A stretch of DNA of 64,000 nt, from contig OY783198.1 in assembly GCA_963678675.1 (NCBI GenBank), forward strand, positions 3,849,001 through 3,913,000, written 5' to 3'. Positions 47,801 to 60,453 of the stretch are shown here, in pieces (the stretch's first letter is position 1; the number at the start of each line of letters is the position of its first letter). A model generated the notes under the pieces. That model had not been told where the DNA came from, made no database searches, and saw nothing but the letters and a program-made list of their open reading frames with translations. Position numbers and translations under genes: made by a program. The DNA is from Xiphydria camelus (taxonomy: Eukaryota > Arthropoda > Insecta > Hymenoptera > Xiphydriidae).

Positions 47801-50800
47801 GGCGCTCCACTGCGATTTGACATTTTCGGGTGATGATACACGGTAATTCAGAGCGTCTTGACATTTGGTCTCGCGTTAAAAATATCAGGAAAATGTCAAA
47901 TCGCGTCGCAGGACTTCGCACACCGTTGTGTGTCCTTCGACGATGAGACGATCGTACGTGAGAACGAGGGAAAAAAGAAACGCGAATGAAGACGAACAAA
48001 GGAAACAATAGAGAATGGTGCGTCAATGCGTTGTGCGACGATGACTGCGGGGGGCTGACGATGCACGGATGCAATGATACGTGGAACGAAAGAAATCGAG
48101 AAATGACCTAAGGGCGGGTGAGATGCGTGACGAACCGAGGGGCTATCGCATATGAAGTATATGAAGGAGTATATATGTAGTTGTCAATCGCATGCGAAAG
48201 AAAAATAAACCAAAGAATCGGGGCACCACACATCTAAGAGAGGTCATTTCGACCCTAAAACAGTCAGTTAACGATACTTTAACAATATAGATAACAACCA
48301 AATCCATTCGATCCGCGCTTCGACGTTTTCTTTTTCATTGCTCCTCGTATACAGAGACTTCGCAGACGCGGGGTGAGTTTCGAGTCGCGACGATGATCGG
48401 TACTCAGCGTTTTTTGTGTTGGGAACGTCGATATATCTTATGTCTTGTATATGAGTATGTATACTTTAATATGCACGCTACTTTATAATAATTTGTATGG
48501 AAACGTGTACGTTTTCGCAGGGTGTCCAGCAGCACGAGCCAGATTATCAGGTTCTTTGAAATATCTACATAATTTTATAAACGTAGTTTGTGTGGAAACA
48601 TTTATGGCTTTTTCCCTGGGAAACGAATGAAAGTGGGTAGACTTGAGTAGATTTTTTGTCGACGAGGTGGTATCTTTTCGAAGATAAATTTCGGGATTCA
48701 CATATATATATATATATATATTTTAATTCTATAGATATCCGACATTCCGCAATATTCCCAACTGCTAGACCCTCTGTTTTGGCGTACGCGTCGTAAAAAC
48801 AATTCGTTCGTCGTAGTCAGCTTTTCTATCTTAAATGCACTTTGCATACGAATGAGATGCACCTACGTTTACGTTCGAAAATTGAAAAACTATAAACGTC
48901 CTTCAGTGAAACGGAAAGAAATAACGGTTCGATGACCCGTCGCATCGTACCACGTGGTACTCCTTTTTTGTGAACCCCAACTCAGAAGAGATTCAAAATT
49001 CGTACTTCTCGACCCTACACCGGAATACTACAACCGCCGCTTTCTTTCTTGTAGGGAGGAGTGCAGCGCGGGCTGCTCGTGACGTATGAAAAACATCAGG
49101 ATCTACTCGTTATATTATCGGGGCAATGCATCGCGCATCATTAGAGTTTCAATAATAGTATCGTACGTTGAAAAAGAACATGCGAGGAGTGCCTATTTAT
49201 TATATAAAAACAACGGGTATCGTCAGACTATCTTACACTCCTAACAGTTCAATTACCTACTGAAATACCTGTATATATTTAATCGTTATCTCGATTTGCT
49301 TCGATCTACGCGTCCTATAGGTATATCTCGCGTCGTATATAATAATGTGTGCACAACGTGTGTATAATCCTATCTAAACGCGAGTATATTAAGTTGTCGG
49401 TTAGTGCAGTGCCGCTTGATCCTCGTTCGATTCGGCACTGGCGGCGTTTTTTATTTCATAAATTTCTTTCGTCCGTCTACCCTTCAGCGCGTTACAAAAA
49501 CAAAACAAAAAGCGAGCTCGTTCGGTCGTATCAAAAAGTGGGTGCGATGAAAAATGGTATAAAAACTAGGCACGACTTAAGCTGAAATGAATCTCTGTCA
49601 GTAACGAATATTTATAGGTACACTCTTCTCTCTTTTTCTCGATGATGATGATTATGATGATGACGACGACGACTGATAATTGATAATGAGGATACTTGGC
49701 GCGAAACTCTAAAGAGTCCTCTTTATACCTGTATGTGTCCGGACGAGTTGGTGTCGAGAAGACTTTCAATTACTTTTTTTTCGTTTTCTCTCTTTCGATT
49801 AAAAGTTAAAAAGAAAGACCTTCGAACGACTCTCCTCTGGAGCAATGCACGCGGCGAAGCACTTCCACACCGCGATTCCCATCCCTTCCGCGTATCAGTC
49901 GTCATATCCCTTCCCCTATCGGCTACTAAAATTCCATAAATACAAACGTTCAACCGAAAGAGTGTTTAATCTTGCACGTATTCTCGTGTTCTTTTGCTTT
50001 ATAGGAATCTACTTTGAGCAATGGGTCTGTTTTTCTCCTTTCTCTAAGAATACGAACTAAACTACGTATCGGGTGAAACTATTCATTATTGTTGCTCGTT
50101 TCGCCGAGGGAATCGGACCCGAAACAATCGTGAGGCTCTCTCGCGTATCTCCGCATTCGCGGTGATTGTCGTTCTCTTTCAAATAAACTCAAATCGCACG
50201 ATCATATCGCCCTTGCGACGCGCGCGTAAGCATTCCTTCTGTACCCTATAATGTATCTTATACCCGCTTAAATACCCGGAATCTAAGGTTTATTCCCGCA
50301 TTTACGTCCTAGGATAATAATGTATTTAATCGTTATGTAATTATTAATAAAGCATCACGCAAGTCTTGTCCGTTGATATTCTCTCAACTACGAAAGTACA
50401 TTTAAAATCTCGTTCAATTTTCTTTCTTCGCGGAGATTCTCTGTTCCCAACGTGTATCGGGAAATCGTTAAGTAATATTAGGGATTTAGATTAATTTAAA
50501 TCTCTACAACGCGGTATAACAAATAATCGATAATCCTATCTATGCTATCAGGGCTTTTTTTCCGATTTTTCGAAACTTTTTGATCATTGCCTTCCTTTCT
50601 TTTCGCTAAGAAAGTATTTTTCTATTCAGCTCCCCCTCATTCCCCTGGCTGCACATCGAAATTATTTCGCGAAACGGTATTTCGATGGGTGTAGTTTTTT
50701 CTTGTCGGTATCCTCCGATGCGACGTCGCCATTTTTTTTTGGAGGGGAATAACGTCATTCGCGTTCTACTAATAATATAAAGTTTTCTTTGGTAATTCTC

Positions 50801-51104
50801 TCGTGAAAGTCTTTGGGAGGCGTTCCATCGAACGCTACCCGTTTTAATGTTCCTCGCGCTATGGGTTCGGTAAAATCGTACGCATAATACTCTTTCAATT
50901 CCACCTCTTTCGTTTTAATTCCTCTTTGACTAGAAAATTCCTTTAGATCGCTGCTTTTCGGTGAACATATTCGAAGCACCAATGACTAGAGTTATAATAG
51001 TACCTCCCCCCGAGCGTTCTTTATTAAACTCTACCCGGAAGACTATTGACTTCTCGCGAGATATTCGCTATTCGATATCTTGCTACGGGAACAGCACAGA
51101 CCGC
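41868..51104 (-). other. Intron of FARP short form / 3' flank of the long tail exon
   Basis: I see no conserved coding exon here. The part next to 51105 should be 3' UTR of the long form; a minus-strand AATAAA lies at 50289-50294, about 0.8 kb past the stop. There is a (GAT)n run at about 42155-42200 and a 1.5-kb transposon-like element at 45.1-46.7 kb. Confidence 0.55.
45122..46660. mobile_element. TA-flanked element with 66-bp terminal repeats and a 321-bp internal satellite
   Basis: The ends CAGGGTGTTCGTCTTAATAT at 45124 and its near-inverse finishing at 46658 form terminal inverted repeats of about 66 bases with a few mismatches, flanked by TA. The interior has no transposase. Instead it has about 3.5 tandem copies of a unit of about 321 bases, seen from TCGGATAGGG at 45501, 45822 and 46143. 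Each unit is itself a loose palindrome (CGCTGATTACGAAAATCATG against ATTTTCGGAATCAGCGTC). The terminal CAGGGTGTTC is the same as in the hairpin element in the Ars2 intron, so both are probably moved by one transposase. Confidence 0.8.
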
Positions 51105-54100
51105 TCAGCGGTGTTGCTGTTGCCGTTGTTCATTATTCTTCGAGTCGGACAGATCGTCGTCGTCGATGTCGATACTTTGTTCGGGCAATAGAGGCGGGGG
51201 GATACTAGCTACGTCGAAACTAGAGTCGGTACTCGACACTATTTGCCCGCCCTTTACCTCCATATCGACGACGACCCTGTGACGTCTCTTGACGTTTTGC
51301 TGCCTCTTTCGTCTGAAGGCTCTGGGTCCTCTTTCTGGCGTGTGTCCGGGACTGTCCATGCTGGAGGAAGTGTCTCCTTCGCTTTGAGGACTTCTGCTCG
51401 ATGAATAGGTCATCGTCTTTGTCCTGATCTGCGCTTTGACTTGCATCGGCGGACTTGAAGTGGTGGACTCGCCGCTTAGACTAGTGGTGGAGTAATATGG
51501 AGTGGACTTTGCTCTTACCGGCACAATAACGGGGCGTACGGTCGATCTAGTGCCGTATTTCTGATCGTAAGCCGGCTCCGAGTAGCCCCTTTCGAAGCGA
51601 TTCAAAGGTTTCTCCTCGAATCGCTTTTGCAGGCTTTCCTCTAGCGTCCGTTTCTCCTCGAAAGAACCTTCGTACTCGTACCTATTGCCGGAAGCGAGAC
51701 CAGCGTACCTCTCGTGCATATCCTCCGAGCTATCGCCCCTTGTTACCTCCATGCGAACCTGATCGCCGCTGGAATACTTCATAGCCGGTACGTTATCGTA
51801 GAGCTGTTCTTCTTCATCCTCCTCGGGGATAGGCCTCGGAATATCCGGCATCGCGTCACTCGGTTGATCATCCGCCCCGTCAAAGACTTCGGCAACAGTT
51901 TCGTCGTATTCGTTACGGAAGGTGATTTGCGGAGGAGAAATATCGGAGAACATTGGTCGCGAGCATTGCACTTCGTCGAATTGCTTCTCCACGAATTTTC
52001 TGGCCGCTTCAAATTGCGCTGCCTCGTCGCCTTCCGCGCCTTCTTCGTAATCTCCGGAATCGACGTGTATCCCTTCCAGCTTACGCCTGGCGTAGCGAGA
52101 TTGATTCTCGTCATATGAAACATCGTCGATTTCCATCAATTGTCCGCTGCCTCCACTCCCAATTTGCTCGACGTGACGAGGAACAGGAGGAGGAGGAGGA
52201 CTGTCGACGCGCTGGCACTTCGAATTTGGCCTCATGCTCGTGACGCTCTTATCCGAAGTGGTGGTATCGCTCTGGCTTTTTTCCGTAGCGATAGCGGAAT
52301 AATACTGTTGTGGAATCACCGTGGTACTACCTGACCAGTCGGAGATGGAAGCGCCCAATTCCGCCAGAGAATTGTCATCCGACTTGGTGCCGGAATACTG
52401 ACAAAATTGGCGAACGGTGTTGTTCGAACTGGACCATTCCGACATGGAAAGACCCATAGAGGTGTCTTCGCTATGGGAAGAGCCCGTTATGTAGGAATTG
52501 GACTTGGGTTTTACGGCGATTTTCACCGTGCCGTCGACGGTAGTCGCCGAGGCCGAGCTCTGAGCGTCCTCCAGCAGAGTGGAATGCAGGTCGTCGTGCA
52601 GAGTGCGATTGTCGTCGCTCGAATCGCTATCGCCGTGTCCTACCCGTTCGGGCGGTGTGTCCGTACTGTCCGTTACGGTTACTTTGATGGCTTTTTCGGG
52701 TTTAATCTCCATATAAAAAGTTTCCACGTGACTTACGACCGGCGTGTCGAAAAGCGGAGAACTCGGTGGCGATGGCCAATCTTCCGACGCTTGCAATTGC
52801 AACTTGGACCTTATCCTTGGGGACTTATTTTCCTCCTCTTGAGCATTTATTATGTCTATGGGAATATCTGGCAGTTCGGAGGACGTCCTCCGGTCGTCCG
52901 AGACGGACGGTAAAGCTGTTCCGGAGGGCGGATCGGAAGAGAGGGAAGGCTGATGGTCGCTGGACATTAATGATTCGTCGTCCAAGCTGGGCGATCTGGA
53001 ACTGGGCTTGAAGGAGTCCTCCAGATCGCTCTTATCTTGCTCCGACGTGGTGGATCGCTCCGATATCCTAGACAGTGTTCGAGAGAGCGAAAAGGCGCAG
53101 CCGTAATTGGCTAAAATTTCTGGTCCCATAGGATAGCCGAATCCACTTGGGAAATCGACCAGGTCTTCTTGAAAGCTGTCTTCATTTTGACCGTTGCTAT
53201 CTTCGGATTGCGATTGGTGATGCTGGTTGTTATCGTCGGGTGGAAACCAGCCTTCCTCTAGACTGGAGCTGCCGGAGCTTTCGAGGGGAAATGGTTTCCA
53301 GGTTGAGCTGAGCTCCACTTTGGCTGTTCTTTGGTGAGGACCGCCATTGCTACCTAAGCTCTTCTCTTCCACAGAGCCTTCCTTTCGCGTCTCACGTATC
53401 ATCGCTATTTCGCGACAGTCAATAATCGGTTGTATCTGACCGATTCCGAGAGGTCTGGCAATGGAGCAGGAACTGGAATCGGGATCTTCCCTGTCGGGTG
53501 TCCAGGTATTGGTATCCTCGCTTCTCGAACGCTCGGTGCTCAGTCGCAATTTTTTATCGACGGTTAGTCTATTGTTATCGGTTGTGTAGTTTTTAGATTC
53601 TTTGAATACGGGCGGCTCGTCTTCCGGCAGATCCTCTACAACTTCTTCGTCTTCTTCCTCTTTCTTCATCTCCAAATACTCCGGAGTTAATTCGACCTCG
53701 ACCAAAGTTTTCTCATCCATCTTTTCTATGCCATAATCAGGCGAACTGAGCTCGCTGTCGCCTCCCTGTACCTGAACCTGAGTATCCAAAGCATCCAGAG
53801 TATCTTCGCTGGTATCGCCGGAGTCCAACCGTCGTTTCGTGCCGATCTCCAGTTGATCTTCCTCGTCGTGAACGTCATCTTGTTTCTCGTCACTGTTCGC
53901 GACTTCTTCGTCTGAACATTCTTCTATGGAAATCTGAATAGGTGATCTCACTATGTCTTGCTTGTTTTCCCAGTCGAAATTATCAGTTTCAGGAATGATG
54001 GTATTGTCCTCAGAGAGTACCAGAAGCGTCACGTCCGTAGTATTACTTCGCACTGGCATCGTTAAGTCATTTTGATCCTCTAAACGGGCCGCTGTGCTTC

Positions 54101-57100
54101 TCTTGCTCACTTCCACTACATCATTATTGCTTTTTTTACCAGCCACAGTGGCATTGCGTTCCTGTGCTCTCACTTTTCCACTACGCTCCCTCCTTTCACC
54201 CTCCGAACCATCAGTCCCACTGGATATTTCAACCTTCGATGGTTTTTCCTTACTCGAAGAACGTGTGGCAGTCCTAGTCGCTCTCCTGGACCTTGGAGAG
54301 GAATCACTCTTCTCGGCTGCATCACTTTTAACTTTGGAGATTTTCTCTTCCGCGGCATCTTGATCCGTGCCAGCAGACTCGACCGAGCTTTGATCGATGA
54401 ATCTCGATTCGGAGCCGACCTTAGCTACGCTTTCCTTGATATCATCAACGTCTTTACTGCCGGATTGTCCAACGGGAGTCAGTTGTCTCTCCTGTTCGTA
54501 AGGAATCAAGTCAGGGCACGTGACTATCTCGTTGCACTCGGTCAATGGCGACTCCAAGTATTGCGCCGAAGTCTCGGTCACGCTGAGAGAGTCGGTACAA
54601 ATCTCCGGCACTGTCGTGTGATCCGTACTATCGGATTTGTGATTGGGCGAAGCCTCCATTTGAATGGATTGAGGTTTGGATCCTTGACCAAACTCGATAT
54701 TGTCATCGGAGGTGTTGTCACGGTCCTCGCTCTCTTCGGTCATATCCACCGTATCGTCTTTGCTAGAAAACGCATTGGCAGGTGGAAGTCTATGTACCGA
54801 TATTATCGGAGCATCCAGAGACTTTGCTCTGCGTTGAGCAGTGGGAGATTGAGTAGCTCCTTGGCGCTGAAGGGCTCCCATGCCGCTGCCTTCGGAAAGA
54901 CCGAGCCGAGCACGCGCGAACAGCACTGGGCTTTGACCAGGTTTGCGCAGCATGACTGGAGACTGTATCAATTCTTGTTGGGTATTAGTGGCGGATTTTT
55001 TAGCGTCCTTCATCCTGTCCAATTTCGTTCGTATGACATCTGGCACTTGATCCGCATCAGAGTCAGACTTTCCGTCGCTTTTGGAGTCAGTCGACTTGAT
55101 TTCCGGCTTGGGAGAAGTGGTGCCACTCGATTTATTGGAGTTTATATTTCCTCCGGTGTCTTCCAATTTTATTACTTCTGTTTTAGTGGCACTTTTAGAA
55201 CCAATGGCTCTCTTTGGCGAAACTTTCTCCATCGAATCTTTCTTCTCGGTACTTCCTAGACTCTTAGAAATTCCCAGAGACTTTGGTCTAGGCTTATCAC
55301 CCTTCAAACTTCCCGCACCCTTGATCAGCTCGTCGTCCACGGAAGCGGATTTCGCTCTAGGCTTTCTGACCTCGTCTTTCTCTTCTCGAGAAGTCGAGAA
55401 AGATCTGTCGGACAGTCTAGTGACGGATTTGGATCTTCCCTTTTGAACGATACTGATCTCTGGTACCACGTCGGTCGAGTCTATGATTATAATTTCCTGC
55501 GGCATCTCACCCAGTTTCAACTTGGACTTGTCGATCTTTGAGCTGGACGGTGACATTTTCGATTCTTTCGAACTGCCCTTTTTTAGCGGTGGTTTATCCG
55601 CTTCGAGAGATTTTGATTGCTTTTTGAAATCCTTTTTCGATTCGGACTTCGCCTTCTTCGCTCGCTTTGGTGAGATATCCTGCACGAAAGACTTGTTCTC
55701 CACTTCCGGGGATAAAAGAGTGTCTATAGACGCTTTTTCTTCGGCTAGTGATAGTGACTTCGACCTCAGCGGCTCTGCATGCAGCCTGAACATAAATGGC
55801 GTAAATTCCGGCACCTTCAGACTATCCAATTCCAAAGCTGGCTTCACTGGAACTTCATCGAGTGGCAATTCCGCCACCGGATCAACAAAGTCGTCGAATC
55901 CCGTGTCGATAATCTTGGGTTTCGAAATTTTCGTAGGAGAGTTCTTGTTGACCTCCGAAAATCTAGATTCTATCCTGTCCAGTATCCTCTTGGTTTTCTC
56001 TGGAATGCTGGGCTTCTCCAAGGTCTTTGGTTTCTCCGGAATCTTTGGCTTTTCTGGAGGAACTTCCTGTTTGACAGACGAAGAAGTCGATTCGCGGGAG
56101 ATAATCTTTTCACTCTCCGGAGCTCGGCGCTCGGAATGTCGATCGGAGACTATTCCTTTGCCCAATATTTTTGGCGGAAGCGGCGGTTTTTCAGGAATAA
56201 CGGGTCTCTCGCCAGTGACGTTAGGTCTTTTCTGTTTCGCCGGTATCGGCGGCTTTTCTCTCGTCTCTACGACTTTGACAGGAATTTCTGGCAAGGGTAT
56301 CTTCTCGATACTATCCTGTTTCTCCAGACTATCGTCCGGTACCTTCAGCTTCTCCTTCTCCCTGCGCTCCAATTCCTGCTTAATTTCCATGCCCACTACA
56401 GCGGCGAAATTCAGCGAGGACTTCTCCTTGGGGTCTGGTGATCTCTGCTTCTCAAGGACGGAGACTATTGTAACATTGGGCTCGACCGGTGAAACCTTGG
56501 GAGATACTTTGGGAGAAACTTTGGGAGATTTCCTTTCTATTCGATCAGTGGTTTCTGTGATCAAGGATTTCAAAGTTTTTTTATCTAAACTGGCAGATTT
56601 GCCAGTCATTCTATCGACCAGGGAAGAATCTGACATGATTCTTTCCAACGAGTTGGATTTGGAGGAGACTTTATTGTGGGACTGTGGTTTTAAGCTCGAC
56701 TTTAACGGACTCTTCTCGGTCGGAGAAAGGATGCTGGAGGCGATGCTCTTGTGATCTGTCGGCGATAGTTTGGAAGTCGGGCTGAGAATGCTCTTTGGTT
56801 TATTCGAAGGACTCCGGACGGTTTTCGGCTTGTCGGGACTTATCAGAATGCTCTTCGATTTTTCTGGAGATACTTTTGAAGTAGGCAGTTTAGTCAGGTC
56901 CAGACAGGAAACATCTGTGACCATCTTGAGGGGTAATTTAGGTAGTTCTTTCGATCTTTTTGACGTTTTGCCGCTGTCAGACTCGGATTTCTCATCAGAA
57001 GCAGTACCGTTCATTACGTGACGTTTGTGCAGAGTATAGGGGATATCGACGTTGGCTTTTTGAGCAGAACAAATACCGTCGGAGAAGGGATCTTCATCCC

Positions 57101-59987
57101 CGGAGTCGGCAGGAGTTAAATCGATAGACTTTTGATGTGTAAGCATGTGTCTCTTGCTATTGGAGCCTAATCTCTGTCTGGAAGGATTTGGATCGCTCTT
57201 GGTGCGCTCAACAGGAATGTGACTGGCGAGAGCGGTATCATCGAAGCCGAATACAACACCAGCGATGACTTTGGGATCATATTCCGTAAATACGGCCGTC
57301 ACTCGCGTATTATCCATCTCATTAGGGATGCCTATGACGGTATCCGTGCGCGTCTCCAAAGAGAACTTTGCTTGCCGCTCTCGTTCGCGACGTTCGTCGT
57401 CTTTCTTCGCCTTCTCTAAGCTCCTCCAGTCGTCTCTCTCGCGTGGTTTCTCATCGGACTTACCCCTTTCAGGCTTACGATTTAGATTTCCCTTGCTCCT
57501 TCGCGTATCATTGTGATCCAGCCTCTCCACACTCCGTCTCAGCGCCTCGGAGCCGACCAGGTCCAGACGTTCGAAACTTCTCCTTTCGCGAAAGTCCAGC
57601 TTCTCCGGACTTTTATTTTCACACGAGTCTAGCCTTTCCAGGCTCTTACGCTCGCGAGAATCCAACTTTTCCAAACTCTTGCGTTCGCGCGAGTCCAACT
57701 TTTCGAGGCTCTTGCGCTCGCGAGAGTCCAGTTTCTCCAAGCTCTTTCGCTCGCGAGAGTCCAATTTCTCCAAGCTCTTCCGCTCACGCGAGTCTAGTTT
57801 TTCCAGACTCTTCCGCTCGATACTCCTGCGATCTTGAATCCTCCTATCGTGCCCTCTTTCCTTCGAATTATGCCTCTCCATCGAGCTGAGTCGTTCTATC
57901 GTTCTGGGATCGAAATCGAAGGTCGGGCGCGACATTTCTCTAGAATCCAGCCTCTCCACACTCTTGCCTCGAGGCACCCTAGAACTCACGCGCTCGGAGG
58001 GACTTCTGTTGCCCGAATCAAAGCGCTCCAAAGTGTGTCGATGCTCGTAGTCAAAGACACCTTTGAGGGGACTTCTACGCGACTCCCTCGAGTCCAAACG
58101 TTCGGTGCTTCTCTCCCGGCGCTCCCAGGAGTCGTAGCGGTGATGTTGACGGGGAGTTGTCTCGCGAGAACTTGAACTCTTCTCTAGATTTTCAGTACTC
58201 ATGCGCAAATCCAAGCGTTCCACGCTCTTGCCTCTCGAGTCCTGAGGATCGTTGCGATGGAAGTTACGTTCTCTCGAGTCCAATCGTTCGATGCTCTTGC
58301 GCAATTCGCGCGAATCGTGCCTATCGACGCTGCGCCTGGAATGGCCGCTATCTCGCGAGTCTAGCCTCTCCATGCTTTTGCGTTCGCGTGAATCTAGGCG
58401 ATCCATGGATTTACGCTCCTTGGAATCGATCTTTTCCGATCTTCTGGCCTCCCGAGAATTCTCTCTCTCCATTCGCTTTCTCTCATCCCTATCCAAGCTC
58501 CTCTGTTCCTTCTGCTGCATCGTTAACAGCATCTTCGCCTCAGTTTCGCGAGTTTTCCTTTCCCTAGATTTATGTCCCCAGCCTAAACTACCCGTCTCCA
58601 CATACGGTCGTGCAGAATGATCCTCTAGACTAGCGATACTTTTAGCCCTAATTGTTCTACCGCGTTCGCCACCGGTACTGGCGAAACCTTGATCTAAAAT
58701 AGTCCTTTCCGTTTCCAAAGGACTCAAATCATCATCTATTCGGGACTTGGGTCTCATAATGCCCTCGTCCCTCAAGACCTCCGAGTCAACGTGAGTGATT
58801 TTGTACTTGGGCTTAAAGTTCCTCAATTCGTTCAGAAGCGTTAGCTTTTGCTTCTGGACCTGCGTGATCAGGGGATCCTTTTTGTCGGGATCTAAGTGCG
58901 GAATGGGATTCTTATTGCTACTCGGAAACTCGACGGAATTCGCGTGCCTTGTCTCGAATTTGCGCTCTATCTGCGTGTTGGACCTTTGAATTCTCGACTC
59001 GGTGATGACGTAATCACCGTCGGACTTAACCACGGCCGAGTGACGATCGATGGACTTGGTTTTAATATTCTTTAGATCGGCGAGCACGGATTTAAAGTGT
59101 TGCTTGTCCGACGACTTGACCGAGCGGTGCTTGACGAAGGAATCGGTCTCCGAGTCCATTTGGAACATCTCGTGCTCGATTCCTTCGTCGGAGTTCTCGG
59201 ACACCGGCTCGTTCTCCTCGCGAGGACTGGAGTACGACTCCGGATACTCAAATTCGTGCTCGCGCTCGAGAAGCTCGTAGGAATCGTGAGACAGATCGTC
59301 GTGGGAGAGATCGCCGGCCGGGCCGGACTCCTCGTGCCCGGATTCGGTGGACAGCGAGGACGTGCCGGGGTAGGAGCTACTGTAAACCTTCTCCGGCACC
59401 GAATCGTGATCCAGAGAAGGCAACTTGGAGCTCGCCGCGCTGTACGAGCGATTGCTCTCGTCGTAACGCGTCACGGGTTTGTCCAGTTCGCCCTGCGAGG
59501 GCAACTGGAAGGGTTCTAGGGCGTGCTCGCCGGGGGTTCGTCGACGTCTCTGTCGCGCCTTGCCGGAATCCTCGAAACTCGAGGCGTATAATTCGCGACA
59601 GCTGGCCGAGCGCTGCCAGGGGTGTCTGGGCATGGGTCGCGGCGGTGGGAATTCAGGGGGACTGCTGTTAGAGGGGCTGATACGACCTGTTGATGAAATC
59701 CGTTGTTGGCTGGTAGCATGGTGCTGCCGCTGTACTGGGGCCTGGCTGGGGGTGGCTGGCGAATGGACGTCTATAGAGGTGAGCGTCCGAAAGGACGTAG
59801 CTGTGTCGTCGCGACGGTGACTCGTCCCGCCCATCGAGACACTCGTCGCAGTCGTCGGAGAATCCAGTGTCATCGAACCGCATGACAGAGACAGAGCTGG
59901 CGTTGCCAGAGCTGTAAAGGAGGTCATCTTCAATAATTAGACGTAGCGTCCGCAGTTGTTCGTTGCACGTGAGGTACACCTGACCAT
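51105..59987 (-). CDS. Cdep: Giant alternative terminal exon(s) of FARP/Cdep: about 2,900-residue disordered tail
   Basis: An open frame of about 8.8 kb ends at TGA 51105-51107. Preferred model: exon 59687-59987 (acceptor CATACAG, then AT completing Asp after the FERM exon; encodes VYLTCNEQLRTLRLIIEDDL and FDDTGFSDDCDECLDGRDES). A 61-nt intron follows (CAACAG|GTCGTA, branch-like CTAAC, CATGCCCAG), then exon 51105-59625, starting HPWQRSASCRELYASSF. The spliced FERM-plus-tail frame is 9897 nt, divisible by 3. Alternatively, acceptor CTTTACAG at 59912 reads the same long frame without the intron. The tail is low-complexity: an 11-residue SLEKLDSRERK repeat near 57.6-57.8 kb, SP-rich blocks (KVSPKVSPKVSP), proline ligands (ERPVIPEKPPLPPK) and a final acidic DIDDDDLSD. 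It has no DH or PH domain. A separate gene nested in the intron is the alternative. Confidence 0.75.
57620..57830 (-). repeat. 33-bp coding tandem repeat (SLEKLDSRERK) in the giant exon
   Basis: Five to six almost perfect 33-base units on the minus strand encode SLEKLDSRERK, with diverged copies (SMERLDSR, SVERLDSR, SIERLDSR) spread from about 57.5 to 58.4 kb. The alternating acidic and basic residues could form long charged single alpha-helices; that is an inference from composition. Confidence 0.9.
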
Positions 59988-60453
59988 CTGTATGTACACA
60001 CGTATGTATAGCGTCCCTACGTGGTTCCGTATCACACCATCGAACAGGAACGTGTTCTCGATGAAGAACGTTTTAATCAATATTCATACACGAAAATGAT
60101 CTGAAACGCGTCGCTAAGATGCAATCGTAGATTAAAGGAAAAGAACCTCTCTGGTTTTCGAGTATCCAATGATTAACGTGCTACAAGTATTGTGAAGATC
60201 GTAATTCTCAGTCGCGTCTGCGCGTGATGAAGGATGAGTCGGATTTATTTTGATGTGTACAGAGCTCTTTTTTTATATATCGTAGCTTCGGAGAAACCAG
60301 TCGAAAAGCATCCTACTCACGAAACACTAAGCTACTCTACGATAGAGGACAGTTTATCAACGATACTGAACCGAACAAATAAATTGGAAAAGGAGAGAAG
60401 GAGACAAAGAAAGCGTTTTCATGTGGTGGTTGGTGTTCGGTCATGGTACATAC

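Noticed and set aside
55483..56754. 423-codon plus-strand frame opposite the giant FARP exon
   Set aside because: Caused by the Ser/Lys/Glu-rich composition of the minus-strand frame, which is far longer and ends in a normal stop.
57620..57830. Regular 33-base repeats that could suggest a CRISPR-like or minisatellite array
   Set aside because: There are no spacers, and the units are in frame inside a long coding exon; it is a coding repeat in a eukaryotic gene.
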